Shown here: positions 53,284-61,995 of the stretch, piece after piece
Layout of the letters: every line of letters starts with the position of its first letter
Numbering within the stretch: position 1 is the stretch's first letter
Source: an uncultured Bacteriovoracaceae bacterium
GTDB taxonomy: Bacteria; Bdellovibrionota; Bacteriovoracia; Bacteriovoracales; Bacteriovoracaceae
NCBI GenBank assembly: GCA_937923325.1
Contig: CAKZUQ010000016.1
Coordinates: forward strand, 1 to 64,000
Reading direction: 5' to 3'
Length of the DNA: 64,000 bases
Notes under the pieces: generated by a model
Seen by the model: only the letters and a program-made list of their open reading frames with translations
Told to the model about the DNA's origin: nothing
Databases searched by the model: none
Position numbers and translations under genes: made by a program

Positions 53284-54106
53284 TTTAAAAACAATGGGAG
53301 TTGTGAATATAACTCCCAATTCATTTAGTGATGGTGGTAAAAATCATTGCATCAATAGTCTAAAAAGACTTTTAAGTGACTTCGATATACTCGATATTGG
53401 AGCTGAGAGCACTGCTCCTTTTAATAATGCAATCTCATCAATGGATGAACTCTCTAGGTTTGAGAATGACTTTTTTCCATACTTATTTGATGTGGCGGAT
53501 CCTTGTAAAGCAATTTCAATTGATACATATAAGCCGGAAGTCTTTTATGAAGTTGCACTTATGATTAATCGTTTTTGGCCAAAGACTAAGATAATATTTA
53601 ACGACATTTCTGGTAAGGTAGATTCTGAGTTGTTATATTTACTTAAAGATAGTCTTAAGTTTGACTATGTTCTTTGTCATAATCTTTGCCTCGATAGAAG
53701 TTTGGCCAATAACCATATGGAGTTTTTTTGTAGTGATATCGTCGAAAGTGTAAATCTCTTTTTTAAGGAACATTCAAGAATTCTTGACTTTAAAAGAAAT
53801 GTTTATGCAGACCCTTGTTTTGGTTTTTCCAAAAGTTATTTACAAAATCATAAACTTTTAAGAGAGCTTCATACTATTGATAGTTTGAAATTATACTCTG
53901 CTATTTTAGTTGGCATTTCAAAAAAATCATTTTTAAGAATGCCTAAGAACCTTGATTTAAAAAATAATATGCATGAAATTGAGCAAATTCACTCAAATAT
54001 TTTAACAAATCTATTTCAGAGGATAGAAACAGATATGATTATTAGATCTCATTCTGTAATTCCAATAATCAGCGCTCAAAAATCTTTGGATATTCTAGGG
54101 TGCTAA
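53252..54106 (+). CDS. folP: Dihydropteroate synthase
   Basis: 284 residues if started at ATG 53252, which overlaps ftsH by 32 bases. Starting at ATG 53294 would remove residues before the first barrel strand, so I prefer the earlier ATG; neither has a good ribosome binding site. Family motifs: MGVVNITPNSFSDGG (pABA/pterin loop), DIGAESTAPFNN (normally GGESTRPG), ISIDTYKPEVFYEVAL, IFNDISGKVDSELL, YADPCFGFSKSY, VGISKKSFLRM and a final IRSHSV. The enzyme joins pABA to dihydropterin pyrophosphate. GAESTAPF and SHSV are variant forms of usually invariant sites. It fits with thyA and dfrA in folate metabolism. Confidence 0.88.
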   Translation: MILKKKLNKRNLKTMGVVNITPNSFSDGGKNHCINSLKRLLSDFDILDIGAESTAPFNNAISSMDELSRFENDFFPYLFDVADPCKAISIDTYKPEVFYEVALMINRFWPKTKIIFNDISGKVDSELLYLLKDSLKFDYVLCHNLCLDRSLANNHMEFFCSDIVESVNLFFKEHSRILDFKRNVYADPCFGFSKSYLQNHKLLRELHTIDSLKLYSAILVGISKKSFLRMPKNLDLKNNMHEIEQIHSNILTNLFQRIETDMIIRSHSVIPIISAQKSLDILGC

Positions 54107-54414
54107 GTCTTGTTAAGTCTCAACTTTTTACCGCTGATCCTGAATTGACTGTCTCTTTGTTTACTTTTCTTTTTGAGCTTGAATTTCGCATATTAAATAA
54201 TGTTCCTGAGATTATATTGCATGATGGGAGTGTTATTACTATTAATAAAAAAGAGAATGTTAATAACTTCTTAATTTTAAAGCTAGCCTGCGAGGAAAAA
54301 AAATCGCTACAAGAAAAACTAGAACTATTCAATTATAAAAGCTCTCGTTCTGTTAGGCTTGATTCAGAAGGGAGGTTGATTGCCTGTGGTGCAATACTTT
54401 TTTCTATCATCTAA
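54100..54414 (+). CDS. Small protein of unknown function after folP
   Basis: 104 residues from the GTG at 54100, overlapping the folP stop by 7 bases. There is no signal peptide. The sequence is amphipathic, with a hydrophobic FTFLFELEFRI near the N-terminus and RSVRLDSEGRLIACGAILFSII at the end (given here as an N-to-C impression only). It does not match a family I know. In many bacteria cdaA or glmM follows folP; this is neither. The start depends on a weak AGGG that overlaps it, so the true start may be different. Confidence 0.45.
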   Translation: MLSLVKSQLFTADPELTVSLFTFLFELEFRILNNVPEIILHDGSVITINKKENVNNFLILKLACEEKKSLQEKLELFNYKSSRSVRLDSEGRLIACGAILFSII

Positions 54415-54479
54415 TATGTAAGAAGTTGTTAGTAGCTGATTTTCCTTTTTGACATATGATAATATTAAAGAAAATCACA

Positions 54480-54496
54480 GCACTCAAGAGGAGTGC
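54480..54496 (+). promoter_or_regulatory. Hairpin in the leader of the trypsin-like protease gene
   Basis: GCACTC and GAGTGC pair around AAGAG, 22 bases before the start codon and just above the ribosome binding site. It has no T-run. It may stabilise the leader or regulate translation, or be chance. Confidence 0.3.
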
Positions 54497-54517
54497 ATTT
54501 AAAAGAAAGGAATTCTA

Positions 54518-55390
54518 ATGAAAAAAGTCTTATCGCTAGCTTTAGCAGTATCGTCATTTGCAGTATTTGCTCAAAATAACAAAGTTGTTTATGGTGAGGA
54601 TAACAGAGTTGATGTTTTTGAATCAAAAAATAATCAATTTGTAAATTTATCAAGATCTACAGCAGCAATGATTAATAAGAGACAAATAAAAAACAAGTTT
54701 AATGGAGTTACAAAAATTTTAGGTACTTCTTTAGAAAATAACGGAATGTGTGCATCTGAAAGATTTTCTAAGCAAATGGTATCAGCTAGTTGCTCTGGTT
54801 CACTTGTTGGAAAAAATTTAATTGCTACTGCAGGACACTGTATTAAAAGTGATTATGACTGCTCAAAGTACAAGTGGGTGTTTGACTATAAAGTTGATTC
54901 TTCCGATCAATTTGAAGTCTCAGTACCCAAAACATCTGTTTACTCATGTAAGAAAATTATAGCTAGATCTCTTGGATACATTAATGGTTCACAAGATGAT
55001 TGGGCATTAATTGAATTAGATAGAGATGTTACTGATAGAGAATTTCTTGATGTAAGAGAAGAAGGACAACCTGAAGTAGGAACAGAATTGGTGGTTATTG
55101 GTCATCCAACTGGCCTTCCGACTAAGATTGCTGATGGTGCAACAGTTACACAATTAGATGGAAATTTCTTTTATGCAGATTTAGATACTTATGGGGGGAA
55201 CTCTGGTTCAGCTGTTTTTAATGCAAAAACTGGAACAATCGAAGGTATTTTAGTGAGAGGAGCAACTGATTATGTTTATGATTCTTCTCAAGGTTGTAGA
55301 GTCTCTAATGTATTATCTCAAGGTGTTAAAAAGTCAGAAGGTGTTTCGAATATTTCAAGATTATCAAAGTTAATCTTAGAAAATAGATAA
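54518..55390 (+). CDS. Exported trypsin-like serine protease (V8/S1B type)
   Basis: 290 residues with signal peptide MKKVLSLALAVSSFAVFAQ and a propeptide-like stretch to about residue 70. Catalytic triad by motif: His107 in TAGHCIKS, Asp161 in DDWALIEL, Ser229 in YGGNSGSAVF. CSGSLVGKNLIATAGHC and VIGHPTGLPTKIADGATV are typical of the glutamyl-endopeptidase-like S1B group. Six Cys could form disulfides (MCASE, CSGS, GHC, DCSK, SCKK, GCRV). Extracellular or periplasmic protein cleavage is expected. It is a single gene with its own terminator, followed by another protease. Confidence 0.9.
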   Translation: MKKVLSLALAVSSFAVFAQNNKVVYGEDNRVDVFESKNNQFVNLSRSTAAMINKRQIKNKFNGVTKILGTSLENNGMCASERFSKQMVSASCSGSLVGKNLIATAGHCIKSDYDCSKYKWVFDYKVDSSDQFEVSVPKTSVYSCKKIIARSLGYINGSQDDWALIELDRDVTDREFLDVREEGQPEVGTELVVIGHPTGLPTKIADGATVTQLDGNFFYADLDTYGGNSGSAVFNAKTGTIEGILVRGATDYVYDSSQGCRVSNVLSQGVKKSEGVSNISRLSKLILENR

Positions 55391-55415
55391 CTCTCTCATT
55401 TAGATTTAATATACG

Positions 55416-55439
55416 GCCTTCACTTCGTGAAGGCTTTTT
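55416..55439 (+). terminator. Terminator after the trypsin-like protease gene
   Basis: GCCTTCAC at 55416-55423 pairs perfectly with GTGAAGGC at 55427-55434 around TTC and is followed by TTTTT. This is a strong intrinsic terminator. Confidence 0.92.
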
Positions 55440-55536
55440 ACTTTCATTTTCTTTCATTTACTTCATATCGTTGACAGATTCGATTCATTTTTAGACCATA
55501 GTAAATCCTATAGTTACAATTTATCAAGGAGATGAT

Positions 55537-56898
55537 ATGAAATGTTTAATAGTGTTGGGAATGCTTTCGACTCTAAGTTTAAGTGCTGCAACAATTGCTG
55601 TTATCGATAGTGGTGTAGATGTTGAACATAGAGACCTTCTAAACAATATTTGGACAAATCCTCTTGATATTAATAACAACAACCGAGATGAGGATAGAAA
55701 TGGCTATCAAGATGATTTTTATGGTTGGAACTTTGCAGAAAATAATAATCTTGTAATAGATAGAAAGTATATAGGTACTTTCTCAGATGATCCAAAAAAG
55801 TTCTTTGAAATACAAGGTAGATCTTTTTTAGGTCAAGCTACTGAAAACGATAAAAAATGGTTAAATGAAAAAAGAGCAGATGAAGCTTTTAGAAAAGAGA
55901 TGGGAATATTTGGTAATTTTGTTCATGGTACGCATGTAGCTGGAATTACTCAACATAATAATCCTAATGCTAAGATCTTATCAGTGAAGTTGATACCTAC
56001 TGAAGTTAAGCCTTTCGGTAAAAAACAAGAAAGAGTTTCCTTTTTGAATAAAAATAAACCAGTTAGTTTTAGAATGAAACTTTTAAAGAAGGCGCTAAAA
56101 GCTCTTGGAAAAGCACAAGTTACACAACTTGAAGAGATTGCACATTATGTTGGGTCTCATAATGCAGACATTGCGAATGGATCTTTTGGTACTGGTTTTA
56201 ATCAAGCCAAGATGATTACCGATAATATTTTTAAGGTATTCTTTTTTAGAAAACCAACAGAAAAAGAGAGCAATGAAGCATCAAAGTTTTTCTTGAATGC
56301 TCTGATAGAAGCTGGTCAGGCTATCTCCAAAGCAGCTCCTAATACTTTATTTGTATTTGCAGCTGGTAACGATGGATCAAATAATGATATTTACCCAACT
56401 AGTCCAACTAATATAAAAGCAGATAATTTTATATCTGTTGCTGCTACTTATAAATACGAATTCATTGCACCATTTTCTAATTATGGTACTAAGATGGTAG
56501 ATTTAGCTGCACCTGGAATGCTGATTAATTCTCAAATTCCTGGAGATGATTATCTGCCGGTAAGTGGAACTTCTCAAGCTGCACCTTATGTTGCTAGAGT
56601 TGCTGCATTGATTAAAGATGAAAATACAAACTTAACACCGAAAGAAATAAAAGAAATATTAATGAAGACAGTTGATAAAAAGTCATTTCTTTCTTTAAAA
56701 GTGAAGTCATCTGGTATCGTAAATCTTAATAGAGCTGTTTATGCTGCAAAAATGTCTTTAGAGATGACTTTATCTGATGCAATTTCAGCTGCTAAAGATA
56801 AAGTACGAAATGTAAGGTCAAGAAACATACAAAAGTCTAAAGTAAGACTTAATGCTAAATCGGTGACTCCTATACCTTTAATGAGAATGTTCAAATAG
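55537..56898 (+). CDS. Exported subtilase (S8 serine protease) without a propeptide
   Basis: 453 residues behind a strong AAGGAGATGAT site. The signal peptide (MKCLIVLGMLSTLSLSAA) runs straight into the first catalytic strand TIAVIDSGVD, with Asp24. His130 is in FVHGTHVAGI and Ser346 in SGTSQAAPYVARVAAL (usual form GTSMAAP). ANGSFG carries the oxyanion-hole Asn region, and FVFAAGNDGSNND is the conserved A-x-G-N block. A long insert between the His and the oxyanion region (about 150-230) is Lys-rich and helical. Subtilases normally carry an inhibitor propeptide that helps folding; here there is no room for one. It is followed 23 bases later by a symporter gene. Confidence 0.9.
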   Translation: MKCLIVLGMLSTLSLSAATIAVIDSGVDVEHRDLLNNIWTNPLDINNNNRDEDRNGYQDDFYGWNFAENNNLVIDRKYIGTFSDDPKKFFEIQGRSFLGQATENDKKWLNEKRADEAFRKEMGIFGNFVHGTHVAGITQHNNPNAKILSVKLIPTEVKPFGKKQERVSFLNKNKPVSFRMKLLKKALKALGKAQVTQLEEIAHYVGSHNADIANGSFGTGFNQAKMITDNIFKVFFFRKPTEKESNEASKFFLNALIEAGQAISKAAPNTLFVFAAGNDGSNNDIYPTSPTNIKADNFISVAATYKYEFIAPFSNYGTKMVDLAAPGMLINSQIPGDDYLPVSGTSQAAPYVARVAALIKDENTNLTPKEIKEILMKTVDKKSFLSLKVKSSGIVNLNRAVYAAKMSLEMTLSDAISAAKDKVRNVRSRNIQKSKVRLNAKSVTPIPLMRMFK

Positions 56899-56921
56899 TA
56901 TTATAAATAAAAGGAATTAAA

Positions 56922-58292
56922 ATGAATTTAGAAGAAATCACTGGCGAAATCGTTGGTATGGTTTGGGGTGTTCCTCTAGTTGGTGCACTTGTTTTTACCG
57001 GTCTGATATTTACAGTTTACTTTGGTTTTCCTCAGTTAACAATGTTTAAGCATGCCATTGATATAGTTAGGGGAAAATATGACGATCCTAATGATCCAGG
57101 AGAGCTGACTCACTTTCAAGCATTAACTACAGCTTTGTCCGCCACAGTAGGGTTAGGAAATATTGCTGGTGTTGCTGTTGCTATCTCTATTGGTGGGCCT
57201 GGAGCTGTTTTCTGGTTATGGGTTGCTGGTTTTATCGGAATGACAACTAAATTTGTTGAAGTAACTCTTTCTTTGAAATATAGAGATGTTAGCACTGATG
57301 GTACCGTTCATGGTGGACCAATGTTTGTTATTAAAAATGCTCTTTCTAAAAAGTTCGCTTGGCTAGGTTGGGGATACGCTTTGTTTACAATTCTATCATC
57401 TTTTGGTGCAGGGAATATGTTTCAATCAAATCAAATGGCGTCAGTTTTAAACACGGCAACTGGTATGCCAGAATGGGTTGCTGGATTAATTTTTTCTGCA
57501 TTTGCCTTTTTAGTTTTAGTGGGTGGTATTAAAAGAATTGGGCAGGTTACTGAAAAACTTGTTCCTGCAATGGTCGTAATGTATTTAACTGGAGCATTGA
57601 TCACTATTTTTGGAAATATTGATAACTTAGGAGCTATGTTGAGTTCTATATTTGATGGAGCCTTCTTTGGTACTGCAGCCACTGGTGGATTTGCCGGAGT
57701 TGTTGTAAAAGAAGTTATTATTCAAGGTATTAGAAGAGCTTCTTTTTCTAGTGAAGCTGGGATGGGTTCGTCTGCAATGGCACACTCTGCGGCTAAGTCT
57801 ACACCAATTTCAGAAGGAACAGTTGCGTTATTGGAACCATTTGTTGATACAATTGTTGTTTGTTCAATCACAGCTCTTGCAATCCTTTCAACTGGTGTAT
57901 GGGCCGATGCATCTGTAAGTGCTACTGGTGCAGACTTAACTGCAGCTGCATTTGCTAGCGTTATGGGGCCTGCAGGTGCTTGGATTGTAACTATTGCTGT
58001 TACTATGTTTGCATTTTCGACAATCATTTCTTGGTCTTATTATGGAGAACAAGGAGTTACTTTTATTTTTGGAGAAAAGCATATTCCAAAGTATAGATAT
58101 GTATTTGTGGGATTTATTTTCTTAGGTTCAATTGCTAAACTATCAGTTGTCTTAAATATTTCTGATGCAGTTTATGGTCTATTGGCTGTTCCTAATATTA
58201 TTGCTTGCTTTATTTTAATGCCAAAAGTGAAATCAATGCTTATTGAATATAAGGCCAAATTAAAGTCTGGTGAAATTAAAGCATTTAAATAA
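56922..58292 (+). CDS. Sodium/alanine (glycine) symporter, AGCS family
   Basis: 456 residues with about 10-11 membrane helices. Family markers include GVPLVGALVFTGLIFTVYFGF near the start, ALTTALSATVGLGNIAGVAVAI, and GGPGAVFWLWVAGFIGMTTKFVEV, with a block near FSSEAGMGSSAMAHSAAK. It takes up alanine or glycine with Na+ or H+. It directly follows the subtilase gene and its start has AAAAGGAATTA, so co-transcription is likely. This would allow import of amino acids freed by the two exported proteases, an inference from position. A bidirectional terminator follows. Confidence 0.93.
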   Translation: MNLEEITGEIVGMVWGVPLVGALVFTGLIFTVYFGFPQLTMFKHAIDIVRGKYDDPNDPGELTHFQALTTALSATVGLGNIAGVAVAISIGGPGAVFWLWVAGFIGMTTKFVEVTLSLKYRDVSTDGTVHGGPMFVIKNALSKKFAWLGWGYALFTILSSFGAGNMFQSNQMASVLNTATGMPEWVAGLIFSAFAFLVLVGGIKRIGQVTEKLVPAMVVMYLTGALITIFGNIDNLGAMLSSIFDGAFFGTAATGGFAGVVVKEVIIQGIRRASFSSEAGMGSSAMAHSAAKSTPISEGTVALLEPFVDTIVVCSITALAILSTGVWADASVSATGADLTAAAFASVMGPAGAWIVTIAVTMFAFSTIISWSYYGEQGVTFIFGEKHIPKYRYVFVGFIFLGSIAKLSVVLNISDAVYGLLAVPNIIACFILMPKVKSMLIEYKAKLKSGEIKAFK

Positions 58293-58306
58293 ATTTAAGA
58301 TAACAT

Positions 58307-58335
58307 ATAAGAGTCAACATTTTGTTGGCTCTTAT
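58307..58335. terminator. Bidirectional terminator between the symporter and NamZ-like genes
   Basis: ATAAGAGTCAACA at 58307-58319 pairs with TGTTGGCTCTTAT at 58323-58335, 13 bp with one G-T wobble, and is followed by TTTTAT. It separates two convergent genes. Confidence 0.85.
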
Positions 58336-58352
58336 ATTTTATATTAAACCTC

Positions 58353-59537
58353 TTAATAAATTAATATCTTGGATCTTTTTTCAAGAAAATCTTTCATTTT
58401 CTCTTGTTCTATTTTATCTAAAAACTCATTTCTACCATTATCTTCATACCAAGCTCTTAATCTATCTGTACCATTTATCATATCAATAGGGTTGAATTTT
58501 GTTTCGTATTCGTAAGCTTCACTTTTATATGAAAAATTACTTTTAAGCACATTTTTAAACTCTTTGCATAAAATTTGATTTAACTTCCAAGGTCTAAATG
58601 TTTTTCTGTCTAAAATATGTATTTGAAATCCACCACAAGAATTATTTGCATGCTTTTGAAATGTTGGCATAAAGTTTATAGGCCTTAACTTATATTCTCC
58701 TAAGTCTTCATTTTTAAGTATCGACTCAATGTGTTCGTTAAATTCAAATGGTTTGATTCCTGGGTGCCCTAAGATTTCAAGTGACCTTGTTGTTCCACGA
58801 CCTTCTGATATGTTTGTTCCTTCAAATAAAACTGTTCCAACAAACGTGAAGCATCCTTCAACGGTAGGAAGATTTGGTGATGGCATTACCCAAGGGAGTT
58901 TAGTGTCTTCAAAAAACATATCTCTTGAAATACCTTTCATGGGAATAATAGAAAGATTAGCTTTTTCTTTTGCCCAATACTTTTGATGCATAAGTGCAAT
59001 CTCTGCCATTGTCATTGCATGCCTTACTGGAAGCTCATGCCTACCCACAAAACTTGCAAAATTTGTATCTAGTATGTTGCCCTCAATATGCTCAAGACCA
59101 ATTGGATTTGGTCTATCAAGGATAATAATCTCTATATTTTTATCAGCACATTTTTCTAAAATCAGTGTCATTGTATAAATATAAGTATAGATTCTTGTTC
59201 CAACGTCTTGTAGATCAATAAATAGGTGATCAATACCTTCAAGCATATCATCTGTTGGTATTCTTGTTTCTGAATATAATGAATATATTGGTAAATTGAA
59301 AAATGGGTGAGTGTAGTGATCGGTCTCTATCATGTTATCTTGTACGTCTGTTACAAACCCATGTTGTGGACCAAACACCTTTATCAACCTTTCTTTGAAT
59401 AACTCTTTGAACCTCATTAGTGAATGATTTAAGTTATTATCGACAGAAGCACTATGACATAATAATGCAACATTCCTTTTATATTTACTTTGTAGTTCTT
59501 TATTGTTTAATAGATTTTCTAAACCACTGATAACCAT
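58353..59537 (-). CDS. DUF1343/NamZ-family protein (exo-N-acetylmuramidase-like)
   Basis: 394 residues. NamZ family markers: VALLCHSASVDNNL, KVFGPQHGFVTDVQDN, LPIYSLYSETRIPTDDMLEGIDHLFIDLQDVGTRIYTY (only its first and last parts given as markers), ILDRPNPIGLEHIEG and FVGRHELPVRHAMTMAEIA. The Bacillus member releases N-acetylmuramic acid from peptidoglycan fragments. Here no signal peptide is present, so the protein is likely cytosolic and would serve recycling of wall fragments. The start lies behind AAAGGAAAAAGAA. It is divergent from the zinc-ribbon gene. Confidence 0.88.
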   Translation of the reverse strand: MVISGLENLLNNKELQSKYKRNVALLCHSASVDNNLNHSLMRFKELFKERLIKVFGPQHGFVTDVQDNMIETDHYTHPFFNLPIYSLYSETRIPTDDMLEGIDHLFIDLQDVGTRIYTYIYTMTLILEKCADKNIEIIILDRPNPIGLEHIEGNILDTNFASFVGRHELPVRHAMTMAEIALMHQKYWAKEKANLSIIPMKGISRDMFFEDTKLPWVMPSPNLPTVEGCFTFVGTVLFEGTNISEGRGTTRSLEILGHPGIKPFEFNEHIESILKNEDLGEYKLRPINFMPTFQKHANNSCGGFQIHILDRKTFRPWKLNQILCKEFKNVLKSNFSYKSEAYEYETKFNPIDMINGTDRLRAWYEDNGRNEFLDKIEQEKMKDFLEKRSKILIY

Positions 59538-59616
59538 TTCTTTTTCCTTTAACTTTTATTTAATTATCTCTTATTTTTTGATATATTCAATTGGTAATTT
59601 TGTATTAGGAGAAAGA

Positions 59617-60051
59617 ATGTCTAGTTTAAAAGATGCATTGTTAAAAGCTGGTTTAAAAACAACGAAAATAGAAAATGAAAGAAAGCATAAGTATAAAAAA
59701 GATGTTACTAAAACTGAGAAACATCAATACCGCAGAAATTTTTGTGAAAAGTGTAGTGGAACATATCCTGACGTTGAAAGGTTTAAGCACAACAATTACT
59801 CAATAGATGCAGAGTGGATGTGTGTTAACTGTGCTGACCTTGCTGAAATTCATGATGATTGTAGACAAACAAATCAATCAGAATTTTCAAAAACAAATAG
59901 ATATATAAGAAGGTATGGACCAACTAAAGTTTTTGAAGGACAAAAAGATTTAAGGAAAGCACCAAAAGGACCTCGAGCACCAAAAAAAGCTCCAAAGCCC
60001 AAAGCAAAATATGTCATCGATGATGATGGAGAGAAAAACTTTAATTGTTAA
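59617..60051 (+). CDS. Zinc-ribbon protein with a DUF2058-like N-terminus
   Basis: 144 residues from ATG 59617 behind AGGAGAAAG; the longer frame starting at 59503 overlaps the divergent gene and is unlikely. The opening MSSLKDALLKAGLKT resembles DUF2058/YaiL proteins, and a Lys/Arg-rich stretch follows. Four Cys in CEKCSG and CVNCAD form a likely zinc ribbon, with His and a further Cys in HDDCRQ. A basic, proline/alanine/lysine tail ends in DDDGEKNFNC. It looks like a nucleic-acid-binding small protein. It is 15 bases upstream of thyA. Confidence 0.7.
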   Translation: MSSLKDALLKAGLKTTKIENERKHKYKKDVTKTEKHQYRRNFCEKCSGTYPDVERFKHNNYSIDAEWMCVNCADLAEIHDDCRQTNQSEFSKTNRYIRRYGPTKVFEGQKDLRKAPKGPRAPKKAPKPKAKYVIDDDGEKNFNC

Positions 60052-60066
60052 ACAAGGCACACACAC

Positions 60067-60861
60067 ATGAGAGAATATTTAAACTTAATGAAAAGAGTTC
60101 TTGATGAAGGAACTAAAAAAGAGGATCGAACAAGTACTGGAATAACTTCTGTCTTCGGTCATCAAATGAGATTTGATTTATCTAAAGGTTTTCCTTTAGT
60201 CACGACTAAAAAATGTCATATGAAATCTATTGTTCATGAATTGTTATGGTTTCTGAAAGGAAGTGGTAATACAAACTACTTAACTGAAAATGGTGTTCGT
60301 ATTTGGAATGAATGGGCCGATGAAAATGGCGATCTTGGACCTGTATATGGTGTTCAGTGGAGAAGTTGGAAGGGAATTGACGGGAAAACACACGATCAAA
60401 TAAAAGATGTCATTGAACAAATCAAAAATAATCCAAACTCGAGACGACTCATTGTTAATGCATGGAATGTTGGAGAACTTGAACACATGGCCTTACCTCC
60501 TTGTCATATGTTTTTTCAATTCTATGTTGCTAATGGAAGGCTTTCCTGTCAGTTGTATCAAAGAAGCGCAGATATATTCTTAGGAGTACCATTTAATATT
60601 GCTAGCTATGCTTTGTTAACTCATATGATCGCACAAGTTTGTGGTCTTCAAGTTGGTGATTTTGTACATACTATAGGGGACGCTCATATTTATAGTAATC
60701 ATTTAGAGCAGGTTAACCTTCAACTAACTCGTGAGCCATTTCCTTCACCACAAATTAAAATTAATAAAGAAATAAAGAGTATAGATGATTTTAAATTTGA
60801 GGATTTTGAATTAATAAACTACAAAGCGCATCCTCACATAAAGGGAAAAGTGGCCATATGA
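60067..60861 (+). CDS. thyA: Thymidylate synthase
   Basis: 264 residues, identical in length to E. coli ThyA. The nucleophile is Cys146 in [12 protein letters not shown], matching the E. coli number. Other conserved sites: [69 protein letters not shown] (given as start and end of the family block) and [13 protein letters not shown]. It makes dTMP from dUMP using methylene-tetrahydrofolate. It is translationally coupled to the reductase gene by an ATGA overlap. Confidence 0.97.
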   Translation: MREYLNLMKRVLDEGTKKEDRTSTGITSVFGHQMRFDLSKGFPLVTTKKCHMKSIVHELLWFLKGSGNTNYLTENGVRIWNEWADENGDLGPVYGVQWRSWKGIDGKTHDQIKDVIEQIKNNPNSRRLIVNAWNVGELEHMALPPCHMFFQFYVANGRLSCQLYQRSADIFLGVPFNIASYALLTHMIAQVCGLQVGDFVHTIGDAHIYSNHLEQVNLQLTREPFPSPQIKINKEIKSIDDFKFEDFELINYKAHPHIKGKVAI

Positions 60862-61343
60862 TCATCTCTTTAATGGTTGCCATTTCTAAAAATAATGTCA
60901 TTGGTAAAGACAATAAACTTCTTTGGCAGTTGAGTGACGATCTTAAAAACTTTAAAAAAGTTACTTTAAATAAACCCATTTTAATGGGACGTAAAACATA
61001 TGACTCTATAGGAAGACCTCTTCCTAAAAGAGACAATATTGTGCTGACGAAAAATCAAAATTTATCTATCGATGGTGCTTTTGTTTATACCTCACCAGCT
61101 GCTGCACTTGAGGCTTTTAAAGAGCATGATGAACTTGTTATTATTGGTGGTGGACATTTATACTCACAATTTATTAATAAAGTTGATAAAATGTATATCA
61201 CACATGTTGATTGTGAAATTGATGGCGATGCGTTTTTTCCTGATGTAGATCTATCGAAATTTAAGCTTACACATTCTTTTACTCATCCTAGTGATGAAAA
61301 AAACGAATATTCCTGGACTTTTTGTGAATACGAAAGACTTTAG
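60858..61343 (+). CDS. folA: Dihydrofolate reductase
   Basis: 161 residues, E. coli size. The core [20 protein letters not shown] leads to the acid residue Asp28 in SDDLKNFK, then [13 protein letters not shown] and [10 protein letters not shown]. The later [13 protein letters not shown] loop binds NADPH. It regenerates tetrahydrofolate used up by ThyA. The overlap with thyA shows they are made together. The last codons overlap the start of the glycosyltransferase gene. Confidence 0.97.
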   Translation: MIISLMVAISKNNVIGKDNKLLWQLSDDLKNFKKVTLNKPILMGRKTYDSIGRPLPKRDNIVLTKNQNLSIDGAFVYTSPAAALEAFKEHDELVIIGGGHLYSQFINKVDKMYITHVDCEIDGDAFFPDVDLSKFKLTHSFTHPSDEKNEYSWTFCEYERL

Positions 61344-61995
61344 AGTTATAATACCTATTTTAAATGAAGAGAACATTTTAAAATCAAATTCTTTTTCACA
61401 GTTTTTAAGCTCCATCCCTTTTGAAATTACATTTGTGGATTCATGCAGTGTAGACTCATCTGCTAAGATTATAAAGTCATATGGGTTTGAGCTACTCACC
61501 TATGAAGGTGAGAAAAGTATATATCAAGCGTGCAAGTCAGTAGCCGTTAAAACTCATGAGCCAAATGTTATTATTCTTCCAGTCGATTGCACTGTAAACT
61601 TTGATGAATTATTATCTCATTCGTCTCCATTTATTTGGGGAGGGTTCCTGAAGAAATATACTCAAACAAATGTGGGTATTAAAATTTATCTTTTTTTACA
61701 GAATTATATAAGAACAAAGTGGTTTGGAAATTTAGTTTGGACAAATGTAATTTTTTGTAAAACAAAAGAATTTATTTTAAATGGGAGTTTAGAAGGGTTC
61801 TTAGAGGATGTTATTTTATCTGATAATTTAAAAAGAGTTGAAAAACCAATTATTTTAAAAGGTCCTTGTGTTTGTAGTTTTAGAAAATATGAGTCTAATA
61901 TTCTTAGGCGACTCTTTATAAACCTTAAAGTTATGATTTATTATAGATTTAGAATAAAAAGTATTAAAGAGCTTAAAGACATTTATTCTAAGTAA
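61294..61995 (+). CDS. Family 2-like glycosyltransferase (TIGR04283-like)
   Basis: About 233 residues; the start is uncertain between ATG 61294 and GTG 61324, both inside the dfrA end and neither with a good ribosome binding site. [14 protein letters not shown] and ITFVDSCSVDSSAKII form the GT-A nucleotide-sugar site, where the usual D-x-G-S-x-D-x-T is altered to DSCSVDSS. VIILPVDCTVNFDELL may hold the metal-binding Asp. The layout, with IWGGF, a hydrophobic middle and FLEDVILSDNLKRV near the end, resembles the rSAM/selenodomain-associated transferase 2 group. Its tail overlaps the convergent lipoprotein gene by 13 bases. Confidence 0.65.
   Translation: MKKTNIPGLFVNTKDFRVIIPILNEENILKSNSFSQFLSSIPFEITFVDSCSVDSSAKIIKSYGFELLTYEGEKSIYQACKSVAVKTHEPNVIILPVDCTVNFDELLSHSSPFIWGGFLKKYTQTNVGIKIYLFLQNYIRTKWFGNLVWTNVIFCKTKEFILNGSLEGFLEDVILSDNLKRVEKPIILKGPCVCSFRKYESNILRRLFINLKVMIYYRFRIKSIKELKDIYSK

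Noticed and set aside
55471..55514. TTGACA before the subtilase gene as a complete promoter
   Set aside because: No acceptable -10 element lies 16-18 bases downstream; the best TATAGT is about 32 bases away.
59503..59616. N-terminal extension of the zinc-ribbon gene
   Set aside because: It overlaps the divergent gene's start and lacks a ribosome binding site, while ATG 59617 has AGGAGAAAG.
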